Below, piece after piece: positions 54,277 to 64,000 of a stretch of 64,000 bases of DNA. Position 1 is the first letter of the stretch, and each line of letters begins with the position of its first letter. A model generated the notes under the pieces. That model did not search any database. It was not told where the DNA came from and saw nothing but the letters and a program-made list of their open reading frames with translations. The position numbers were made by a program, and so were the translations under genes. Source of the DNA: Ehretia macrophylla. Its lineage: Eukaryota; Streptophyta; Magnoliopsida; Boraginales; Ehretiaceae. Location of the stretch: NCBI GenBank assembly GCA_037974665.1, contig CM075778.1:13939001-14003000 (forward strand), in the 5' to 3' direction.

Positions 54277-57142
54277 TGTGAACCTCGAAATTTGCCCTAT
54301 TTGCAATTACATATTTTCATCTGTTTGAATGCTATTAGAATTAGTATATATGTTTATATGTGAGTTATTAAATGATCTTGCATTAAATGTGCATTTAAAA
54401 GACATTTGAAAAACAAATAATGTGACTTTTCATTTTTATTTGTAAAATTGTATAGTATAACTAGACTATATGTAATTAAATGCTTATGAATAGATGTTGT
54501 CCCCAAAAATAGTCTACTAAAAATAGTATTTAAGTTGGATAATATTAATATTACTATTTTTGGCAAAAATAACTTAAATAACTTAAGTTATCAACTTTGA
54601 CCAAGACTTCTAGCTTTGACTTTATTAAAACCGATTATTGCATTCACTTTTCATCTACCTTGATTTTTGAAAAATGTTGACTTTCATTTACTTTGACTTT
54701 TGAAAATTGTTGACTTTTATTAACTTTGACCTTTTAAAAAATATTGATTTTTATCATCTTTGACTTTTTATAAATGTTGACCTTTTGGTCACCTTTGACT
54801 TTGACTTTTTATATTATTTGACCAAACTAGGTTTATTTAAATACTACTCCTATTACATGATATATGTGCATTGATAAAATTTTCATAAATATTTTTGGAG
54901 AAAATTTCATTTAAAGTATCGTTAAATGACATTTGAAGACCCTTTCGCTAAATTTTTGAAACTAGTTTTTTAAATATTTTAAAAACTAGTCCTCCATTAT
55001 TAAAAGACTCGTGATTTACTATAAATTGTTTTTGAAACAGATTAGGAATTTAAAATAGACTTTCCGGGCAAAAAAGTAGTATTTTTTTGCCAAATAGTAA
55101 TTTATACTAAACACAATTCTTCCTTTGACTTTTGTTGACCAAGTATATATTGGAAATAAATATTTTACTAAGGTAAAATTACAATTAGAATTTAAAAAAA
55201 TGCGAATTTAGACTTTAGTCATTAAAAAATCCATTTTTTGACAACTTTGACCAATTCTTTTTGCATTGACTTTTTACTCAACTTAATATATACTCAAATA
55301 TCAGCAAAAAAACCACAAAAACCTACCAAAAACCATGGCTCTTTGGAGGAGAAAGATGAAGAACATTTTCAAGGTTTTCAAAGTATTTTTCTCATAGATT
55401 TTGCATTTCAAAGCTGAATTGAGTCATTCAAAGCTTGATTTCACTTGTTGGGCACCCATTGCACACATTTCTAACATCATTTAGCATCAAAGGTGAGAGA
55501 AAAAAATAGATCTAGAAATTAAAGTTCACGTCAAATTTTATTTAATGCATGTATATTTATTGTTTTGTTAAATAGCTTATAGATTATTGATAAGGACCAA
55601 CTTGATGAGTTTATAGCCATTTTGAATGGTTGTAACATGTATTTTTATTTTATGGGTATTTAATTGATAATTTGGTTTGTTTGTTGAATAATTGTTATTG
55701 TAGTAGTTGGAATTGATTGGTTGTTGCTTCTAAAAGTTTGTTAATTATGGGGTAGTAATGTTTTAATGCCGAATTTTTGATTAGGATGTCATAGCAAAAG
55801 TCTGAAAAATTCAGCCTTGTTACATTGCCAAAATAGGGTTGTTGGACTTGTTTTGGATGGATTTTGGTTGGTTTCCGATGGGGTAAATGTAGTTTTATAT
55901 GTGGTTGAGTGATAAGAAGTGGATTGGGGGTATTTGGATTAGTAGATTATAAGTTATGAATTTTAGGAGTTTGGGTAGTCTTTCTTTAAAATGTTGAAAT
56001 GTTGTCCTTGATTGTTTGGGTAGTGTTTGAGTAGTTGATTCGTGGGTTGTTGTTGGTTAGGTTCGGGATTGAATGTATGTTCAAATGCATATTGAGTTGA
56101 ATGGCCTACTTTGTCATCTAACTTAAGTATTTTAGAATTGTATAGTTATTGATTGTTTAAATGTTGTTTAATTGATTATTGAAATATTGTTGATTGATGG
56201 TTGATTGTTGAATGCTGTGGATCGGGCACTTTCGTTGCTGATCTTTCGGAATATATAGAGCCAATTGTCATTGTTGTTGCAAGCTATGATAATGTAGTGT
56301 CATTTCGGGAGGCATCCCGGGTTGTTGGCACAGTTATCATGACTAAGCCCTATCTCGCATGGGCGGAGATGCCATGGAGTGTGAGTCTAGAATAAGGTAC
56401 CTCAGGATTGTGTCATTAGGTTTGGAGGAGTTGGTGAGCATTGAAACGGTATGTGGAGCTTCATCAACAAGTGTATCGTATCCTTATTGTGTGTTTACTG
56501 TTGTTACTAAATTTGTATTGTTATTAGTGTTAATTGCGTGTTGTTGCTCATAGGATAATTTCTAAAGTGGTAAAGTAAATGTTTTCAAAAGATCTATCAA
56601 ATTCATCACTGGGCTTTGTTTTATATAAGTTCACTCTCATTCGTTTGCTGCAATCAGGTATTACTGAACCAAATTTCGGGTACATGCCTCAGGAAGCTGA
56701 TAATATGCCTTATGTGGACGAGTCTTATGTGCCGGAGTCATATACATGAGTTTGTCTTAGCTTTTATATTATGTTGTATTGTATAACTTACATAAGATAA
56801 TGGTTTGTATGATGCTGGTTTAGTAGTTTTCCTTTTGAACATGATCGGGTTGCCAAACTAGTTTATAATCTATTTTGCGAATGTATGTTATAGCTTGAGT
56901 TGTGAAGTTGGAACGGAGGCGTATAACTTATGGATGAACAATTGAATGGTTGTTTAATATATGGAATTAGTTTTGTTGTATGTTGTTGAAATGGTTGAAG
57001 AATTGTTGTTGATCTTTGGAGTTGGTTGTATAAGTTACAAAGGGTTGAATTAAAGCCCTGATGTCCGTGTTACTGTTGTTATACTGCCGAAATTCTGTTG
57101 CGTCCAGACTGATCGTAAGTGGGGTCGAGTTAGAGCATGACA
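54277..57142 (+). mobile_element. Solo LTR J (gypsy, related to the B LTR)
   Basis: Starts TGTGAACCTCGAAATTTGCC, close to TGTGACGTCCGAGATTTAGCC of B, and ends GTTAGAGCATGACA. The flanks TTGAA (54272-54276) and TCGAA (57143-57147) look like a target duplication with one change, and no internal domain or primer site adjoins, so it is a solo LTR left by recombination. TTTGACTTTT/GTTGACTTT units cluster at 54560-54830. Splice-donor-like CAAAG|GTGAGAG with GT at 55493. Confidence 0.7.
56096..56633 (+). other. LTR stem-loop module of J
   Basis: SL1 56096-56122 (GTTGAATG pairing with CATCTAAC around the CCTACTTTG phrase, one mismatch and one G-T). SL2 box is decayed (56379-56410: GAGTCTAGAATAAGGTACCT). 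SL3 56610-56633 (TGGGCTT pairing with AAGTTCA, two G-T). Confidence 0.45.
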
Positions 57143-57296
57143 TCGAAGGTGGAATTAACCACTTCATGGTCCTTTCCCGATCGGGGTATTCTTAATAGAA
57201 GGATAAGACTGCACACTAATTCTCGACGGCTAAATAGATTCATAAAAGACGTTGTCTTCATTATCGTTTTCATTCTCATGGTACGTTCATTGCTAG
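57143..57296. other. Flank between solo LTR J and copia C
   Basis: 150 bases that should continue the DNA left of J. No feature recognised. Confidence 0.3.
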
Positions 57297-58037
57297 TGTG
57301 TCACTCATGAGCATAAGGGTATTTCGATAAATGGCGGAGACATTTCCAAAATAGATAAAGATGTTTATCGGTCCCTCATCGGTATGCAATTATGAATCCA
57401 GAAAGTCACACACTAATAAGTATCAAGAATAAGTTCACCAGAAGCTTGTATAATGTGGTTGGTGGCTATAAGGTGTTAAGAGTCATCTATGTTGATATTT
57501 GAACCAAAAGTGTAATTTTGGAAAGTTTTGGGGTCAAACTGTAATTACCAAAACTTTTGGGGCAAAACTGTAAGTATTGAAAAGTTGTTTCAATATATTT
57601 ATTCTAATAGAGATTAGAAAGGGCAAAAATAATATATATATATATATATATAGGGTGTTTATATGTATATATTTGTGTAATGGTGATGTAATTTGTGAAA
57701 TGACACGTCATCATCCTAGTCGTCAAAAGAGAATTGCAAATTAATGACTAGATATACACATGTGGTGTATGCATGTAAAGATTGATGACTAGAATAGTCC
57801 ATGTCATCAATCCTAGTCATTTGAATTTGAATTGAATGGCTAGGATTAAGTCTTGAATAAAGACAAAATAATCCTAGCCTTTGCTTTTGAAGATAAGTGC
57901 TTTTTGGCAAGTGTCAAGAGAAAGAATAAAGTTAATCTTTGGATTGCAATGATTACAATCCTCAAATTTGCATGGCTTTGTCTTATTTAACTTTACAAGA
58001 AAGCAATTATAATTGGCTATCTAATAAAGTAAGATTA

Positions 58038-58107
<70 letters not shown>

Positions 58108-58811
58108 AAAGAAGACAAAGTTATCTTTCCTTCCACTCACATTTTCGGCCAAGCATAGGAGGAGAAAGAAGATTGAAATCTTGCCATCTAATTACAATGA
58201 TTATAATCCTAGGACATGCATGGCTTGTCATGAAAAGGTGGCAATTGTGATTGGCTACTTATAATGTTAATAGTTTATATTAATATGATAACACTCTCTC
58301 TCTTACAAGGCCTTACACATACACGGCACACATACTAGCAAAAACAACAAAAACTTTATTCTTTTCTTCATGGTGTTTCGGCTATAGCACAAAGGAGAAT
58401 AAAGGGTTTTTGTTTTGCTTTAAGACATACATACATAGCTTCAAACCTTGAGGATATACTAGCACATTTCATCTTCAAGTGGTGGTAGAGCTTTGGATGC
58501 TTGGTAGACTAACTAGGCCCTTTAAGTTAGAAAAGCATCAAAGGTCATCAAAGTTTCATCAACCAAGTGTCTACGAAAGGTATACCATATAACCTTTCTA
58601 TTTCTCTATATATATATATGTGATATATAATGCTTGTATATAGTTAGTTTATGGACATGGTTGAAAGAACGTATGTTGATATTAGCTAAAAAGCTTGAAA
58701 ATTTTCAAATATGGTTCGGCCTTAGCACCTATCCATACATATCTTTCTCGATCTTGAATCCAACATATGAATATGTAGTGACATGACCTCTAGGTGTTGG
58801 TTGCACTTTCA
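57297..58811 (+). repeat. 5' LTR of copia element C
   Basis: Starts TGTGTCACTCATG and ends CTTTCA two bases before the primer site; about 1515 bp. It aligns with the minus-strand copy at 23109-24600. It holds two related units of about 250 bp, each with a GGATTG...CAATCC-type palindrome and a TTTGCATGG or CATGCATGG phrase (around 57941 and 58187). A (TA)n run of about 64 bases lies at 58040-58104. Confidence 0.82.
58040..58104. repeat. (TA)n microsatellite, about 65 bp
   Basis: Uninterrupted TA repeat; it accounts for the poly-IY stretch of the open frame at 57939-58250, which is therefore not a gene. Confidence 0.97.
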
Positions 58812-58813
58812 AG

Positions 58814-58826
58814 TGGTATCAGAGCC
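58814..58826 (+). promoter_or_regulatory. Primer-binding site of copia C (tRNA-iMet)
   Basis: TGGTATCAGAGCC, two bases after the LTR end; 13 bases complementary to initiator methionine tRNA. Confidence 0.95.
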
Positions 58827-60985
58827 ATATGTTTTTTATGTCCATTAAACTAGCTTGCTTGGCCGAGTGTGTATAAGCCATTTGGCCGTGTGTTAGCATA
58901 TGTATATGCAAGTTCATGATACTTATCTTAAGATTATATGCATCTATGTTTAAGACCTAGCTTGGATCTTAGCTTGTGAATGTAGATCTAGTTTAATAAA
59001 TGTTATTTTTGAACTTGCATGTTTATACCTATACTAGATGATGGCCGAAAATCACATGCATGCTTGTGATGATTTGTCTTCTAGTTGAATATGCTAAGAT
59101 GTAAAGATAAATGATGGATTTGGTTTTTGCATGTTGACATTAGACTTTAAAAGGAAGACTATCCTAAAAGGGGCTAAAAGGTAGTTGTTGAAAAAGGTCC
59201 CTTTTTGCATATATGTAAAGTCAAAAAAAAAAAAACAAGTCTAGTGTTTTCTTGTTAATGTGGCCGAAAATCCACTTGCATGTGGGAAAGTGTTTTTGCT
59301 TTTTGTTGGACATGCAAATATGATAGAAGTTGCCTTAAAGTCCTAAAAAATATGTCTATTATATGCATGTGTTAGAAAAAAGATTAAAAAATAATTTTAA
59401 GCTTATTTTAATGTGGTCATGCATATGATTAAATTAAGTACTATTTGATGATTAAATTGTTTAATAATAAAAAATGCAACTTATTATGTGTCTTGAAAAA
59501 TGCAAAATGGATTTCACATAATTAAAGGTCATCATGTTCTAATCTTGGAATTAGAAATAGTCTAATATGTTGTGTTAGAATATTTCTAAATTTAAGAAAG
59601 TTAAAAGTTGATTATATAGTGATATAATACTTTTAAAGGACTATTGGGTTATAGTTAATGTATGTGGGCCTTATAAGACATGTTGATTTGGACTTGGGCC
59701 TTGTGTACATCGACCTATACTTGATTTTAACCTATTGGGCCACAATGTGTGATTGGGTCATAAACTTGTGGTTTCTTTAAATTTTGGACGTGCGTGTGAA
59801 TATCATGAATTATAATGGGTTATGAATTAATGAGCTATCATCACTTGCATTAATAAAATGGGTTTTATGATTATGCAAAAGGTATGGGTTTAGTCTAATT
59901 TTTCATGTTTGATGAGTAAACTAAACTAGAATGCTAGCAAATTATATGTTGATTATTATATATTTGATATGAATAATCATGCATATTTATTTACTTTGAG
60001 AATGGTGAATTTAATCATGGATTTGGGCTTTAGGGTCAAAGTTATTGGGTTGTAATTTGAGACATAAGTCTCAATTTTATTTTTGCAATTTGAGAGAATT
60101 ATGTTGTGAGAACTTCTATGTAATTCTTCAAAAGAAGCTTGAAAGAGGCCCAGTGGACTTTTCAAAAGAGTTAGAGGCCCAATGGAGATTTCAAGGAGTT
60201 GGAGATCTTTTAAATAGAATAGTTTTATTTATTTAAGCCCAAAACCCAAGCCCATAATCCACCATTCATGCCTCTTTGCATTCATACTATATAATTTGTT
60301 ATAATTTTGATTATTAGCCTATAGTATGTTGAATGTTTAATTATTTGATGAGATTACATTGACTCCCTACGTGCAAACAAATATTAGATTAACAAAAACA
60401 GTAAAAGGAGTTTTATCGTAGTCCTCCGCCATCCTAGGACATTTAATAAGATCTAAATTAATACAATCCTTCTTACCAAAAGGTAGACGATTTGTTTCAA
60501 AGTAAGTTTATTAAAATCGCTACAATGAAACATAGAGATGTGGTTATCTTCCAAAATCTGATGGTCGATTATAGCCACAAAGGCTTGAGGTTATTGATTT
60601 AATTTGTCGGATAACTAAGTAATGGCGGGTACAATCTAACTAGATCACCTAATCAATTATAACCACAAAGGTTTGAGTTCAAGTGATTTAGGAACTAAAG
60701 TAGACCATACCCTATTTAGAGAAATAGACAACAAAACGTTGTTGACCTTTGGTACTTGTATTTCAATTATAGCCACAAAGGTTTAAGGAATACATGGGAT
60801 CAATGGAACTTGGTCATCCCACTTAGAGTCTTCTCATAGCTTCATGTTTTCTCATTGAGGGAGTATGAGATTTACAACAAATAGTGGGATTAGCTATTTT
60901 ATCTTGCAATTTAATAGCTTTACATATATTCTTGTTAGCCTGCAATCTTACTTTTTGTTATATTTATTTCTTCTGCAGTTTATAA
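58827..60985 (+). other. Long untranslated leader of copia C
   Basis: 2.2 kb without a usable frame between primer site and gag. A phrase ATTATAGCCACAAAGG(C/T)TT occurs three times (60567-60590, 60654-60677, 60764-60788; the second has one change). The leader ends in TTATATTTATTTCTTCTGCAG, which looks like a splice acceptor, seven bases before the gag ATG at 60986. Such a long leader is unusual for copia. Confidence 0.6.
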
Positions 60986-61728
60986 ATGACTTCATTCATA
61001 AATCCTATTTTTTCCATCCTTAATCATGATTACTTAATTGAACCAAACTTCGAGAAATGGTACAAAAGTTTAAGGGTAGTCCTCCGATTTGAGAGAATTG
61101 AGTATATAGTCCGGATGTCTCGACATTTGCTCCTATAGATGAGACCGCATCCGAGACCGACCAGATCACTTACTATAAATAGGTCCAGGATGACATATGC
61201 TCTAGGGGATACATTCTTTCATCGATGAGTGATGATCTGTGTTGATACTATGAGGAACTTCCTCATTCCGTGGATATCATTCGTTCTTTGCAGGATTCAT
61301 TTGGTGAGCACAGTCAGAGTATGAGATTCCAGTTGACCCGTGAGCTTTTTAGTATGAGAATTGAAGAGAGAGGTGACGTAAGCCAACATTGCCTCAGAAT
61401 GATTTACTTAGTAACTCAACTAGAGGCATTTGGTTTCGTCATGGATCCTCGGCTTTAGATAGACTTGATCTTGTAGTCTTTTCCATCATCCTACTCTCCC
61501 TTGATCTTGGACTTCCACGTACATAGAATTGAGATCACACTGAATGAGTTGCCAGATATTCTAACTAGCTGGCAGAATCTTGGTTTGGGTGTAGCACCCA
61601 ATCCCCATGTTGAATCTTCTCCTTCTGTGGCTGAACCCAGCCAAAACAGAAATATTAGAAGGAGGAGACATAGGAGGAACTGGGCTGTAGCATTCTTACT
61701 AGGAGATCTCTCATTAGGAGGGGATTGA
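60986..61728 (+). pseudogene. Copia C: broken gag
   Basis: From the ATG at 60986 the frame reads LIEPNFEKWYKSLRVVLRFE and IEYIV, the start of a copia gag. It then shifts. Later parts are SLQDSFGEHSQSMRFQLTRELFSMRIEE and HCLRMIYLVTQLEAFGFVMDPRL (61270-61458, the UBN2-type gag core), then LDFHVHRIEITLNELPDILTSWQNL (61501-61728) with a basic RNIRRRRHRRNW tail. Stops at 61456-61458 and others, plus frameshifts, inactivate it. No zinc knuckle, protease, integrase or RT follows before the D LTR copy at 62119, so the element is truncated. Confidence 0.85.
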
Positions 61729-62118
61729 GTGGTGGGCCCTGATTATGCATGATTTGGTTGTTTTGGATCGGCTTGATATGCGATCCAAATTTTGAAAAAA
61801 TGTTTATAAATGTTTGGATTAGTTTGATTATTTCTTTAGAAATAATAGTGACTATTTTCAATCATTTCTAGCTATTGGATAATTTTGGAATTGATCCTAT
61901 GTAAGAAATGAATGACATTTTGTATATGTTTTCATTATAGTAATGAAATAATCGGAATGCATATCAAAAGAAAGAATATCCTCAAACTCAAAAACATTTA
62001 TATTTCATTGCTTAGCATATTATGAAATGGCTAAATACTAAATCATACTTAAAAATGTCTGAAACTTTGAAATGGTCAAGAGTTAAAGACTTAAACTCTT
62101 TTATCTATTCAAATGGCT
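61729..62118. other. No feature recognised
   Basis: AT-rich DNA after the copia C gag, probably decayed internal sequence. Confidence 0.3.
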
Positions 62119-62797
62119 AAATACACTCATATGGTTCATCAAATACTATCTTAACATGCATTCACCAATAACAAGCAACAACAATACATAGCTAAGCATT
62201 ATCATCAACAATATAACAAATACATGCAAAGACATGAAAATCCTCACCTTAGAAATATTGAAATAAAGAGAAAACAACTAGTAGAAAGCTTGAATACACT
62301 AAGAAGAGATCAAATGTTCAATCTTGGCCTTTGAATCAACTTCTAAGCACCTCAAACAAACTCAAAATGCAAGAAAACATTATTCCTCTTTTTCTCTCAT
62401 TCACACAGCTGAACTAGGGCTTCCTATTGCATTTTTTTTTTTATCATTATCTTATTATTTATATTAATATCTAGGTGGTCAAAGGCTTGGTCAAAGGTAG
62501 ACTACTCTTCCAAGGTGTAAAATGACCAAAAGGTTAGCTTATTTCATCTTTATTACCTAAATACCCTTAATTAAATGTCCTAAATTGCTAATGACCTAAC
62601 ACTCTTGTTCTTTTGTTCATATTACCCTTATACCGTAACTACAAGATTGGCTAATGTGAAAAATACTATTTTGCCCTTCTAGGAAATATAGGTGAAATGC
62701 ACTTAAAATCAAGTTGAATGCAAATTTAAAATGCACAAATAAGTTCAAGTAATAGAATGAACATTTAAATCTATATGATGCATGTTGGGGTCTCACA
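62119..62797 (-). repeat. Truncated LTR D, second copy
   Basis: Matches 36339-37012 closely, with its start TGTGAGACCCCAAC at 62797. It keeps the TATA-like box and CTAAG|GTGAGGATT (62250-62241) but lacks the rest of the LTR. Confidence 0.88.
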
Positions 62798-64000
62798 CTT
62801 TCTTCCTTCTCTTAGATGATACAGAATGGTAGAATTCTTCCCCTTGTTTCTCGTAGTGATTCTCGGATGAATGAGAGAAAGAGAGAAATAGAGAGAGAGA
62901 AAGAGAGAGATAAATTTTTATTTTTCTTCTTGCTCCTACTCTGTAGATGGTGTTGTGTGGGGGGCGGTGAAGAAGACATCTATTTATAGATATAAAATAG
63001 CCTTAGTAGTTAATCCAAGCTGAACTAGGATTTGGATTCTTGGCCAATAAGTTAATCTTATGCACCTTTGGACTTGGCTAGTCGAATAACATATGTAAAC
63101 TACTAATCTCTTAGATCTCACATGAACCATGGCCTAGATGGGCTAGGCGCCGACTTGGCTCAAGCTTGCTTAATCCATGTATTATTTTGCTAATTAATTA
63201 TTTACTAGTTTCCAAATTGTGCTCAACTTATCCAAATAGGAAACACTCCTAACTAGGATACTTAGTTGCAATTGGATACTTTAATTTAGTAATTCTAAAT
63301 ACAAAATAAGTAACTAGAAAACTTTAACATATATCTAAAAGGAAATAGGCTAGAAGAGGGACCAAAAAACATAAACAACTTAGCTACTAAGAAGACCAAA
63401 ATGTCCCTGCTAACCCCATAACACATTTAGGCTTTTCAACTTTGACTTATTCCACTAAAAAGTCATGGCTACACTTCAAGATTTTTACTGCTGAATGTAG
63501 AAGCTTGTTATACCATGTATGACCTTTGTCTCCGACCTACTAAGTAGAATGACCAAAATACCCCTCCATGTCACACTTACAAACAAGAAAGACTTTTACT
63601 GTACTATCTCTTCGTTGATTGCGTCTTCTTCTTGAGACATCTAAATCCTTTAAGTAACCATCATTCAAATAAAAAATACTTGATCTAGGAGCGACCCTCA
63701 AGCCAGATATTTGATATACTCCTGGAGTATACCATTAAACTTAAATTTGGATGATCTATTGGATAATTACAAGGGAGCGATTACTTTGTCACGTGACAGC
63801 ATGGTGACTATATTGCATATGCATATTCCAATTAGTCAAACCCATATGCCCAAAACATGGAGCTATTGATCCACAATTGAGGCTCACCCATAGTGCATCA
63901 AAGCACATAAACCTAATTTCGTCAGTTCATGCACATATGTTCAAAATTAAGAGTAATTATCACTTAGTAGCATAAGGTATATATTAATCTCTATCTTTGA
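62798..64000 (-). repeat. Copia-type LTR M, second copy (cut by the window edge)
   Basis: Continues the match to 37013 onward (about 38175 at the window end), with the same D junction, TATA box, and TATACTCC-T-GGAGTATA hairpin (about 63715-63731). Differences include an expanded GA repeat near 62875-62910 and small insertions. Confidence 0.88.

Noticed and set aside
57939-58250. Frame with a poly-IY stretch
   Set aside because: Translation of a (TA)n microsatellite inside the C LTR.

Overview
This is a stretch of AT-rich nuclear DNA from a flowering plant, probably a eudicot. The plant origin is inferred from nested Ty3/gypsy and Ty1/copia LTR retrotransposons with tRNA-iMet primer-binding sites (TGGTATCAGAGC), a plant L1-type LINE, CACTA-like and MITE debris, and one host gene of the plant-specific B3 transcription-factor family. 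No rRNA, tRNA or CRISPR was seen. Element names (A to N) are my own labels.

Layout. 1-13.9 kb: a decayed copia element on the minus strand (H; 5' LTR 12352-12837) is inserted in the integrase gene of a plus-strand chromovirus (F). H is itself split by a non-autonomous element with very long LTRs (A, 2088-10185, minus). 13.97-21.65 kb: the 3' LTR of F is split by a second, young non-autonomous element (B, 14858-20891, perfect target duplication ATGAG). 21.6-24.6 kb: LTR fragments G and C. 24.6-34.7 kb: a nearly full-length but dead gypsy chromovirus (E, minus) with gag, protease, RT-RNase H, integrase and chromodomain pieces. 34.7-38.6 kb: gypsy LTR D with its primer-binding site, followed by a copia-type LTR (M). 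38.6-40.85 kb: LINE remnant. 41.1-43.4 kb: gypsy LTR I. 43.4-44.2 kb: 3' end of copia element N. 44.2-52.0 kb: a gene island with a RAV/NGATHA-like B3 gene (44871-45407, minus) and several small inverted-repeat elements. 52.0-57.1 kb: LTR K and solo LTR J. 57.3-62.1 kb: 5' LTR, leader and broken gag of copia element C. 62.1-64.0 kb: a second copy of the D+M junction.

Only the B3 gene looks like a functional host gene. Every pol or gag frame carries stops, frameshifts or truncations.

The most interesting signal lies inside the gypsy LTRs. LTRs that share little overall sequence repeat one architecture in one order: a TATA box, a purine-rich leader ending in a splice-donor-like AAAG|GTGAGGG, then up to three short stem-loops whose loops are conserved while the stems change in a compensatory way, then the LTR end and primer-binding site. 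A fourth hairpin sits just before the polypurine tract and is kept even in A and B, which have lost gag and pol. I do not know a description of this module. Its function is open; a structured leader RNA used for packaging, dimerisation, splicing or 3'-end control is inference.
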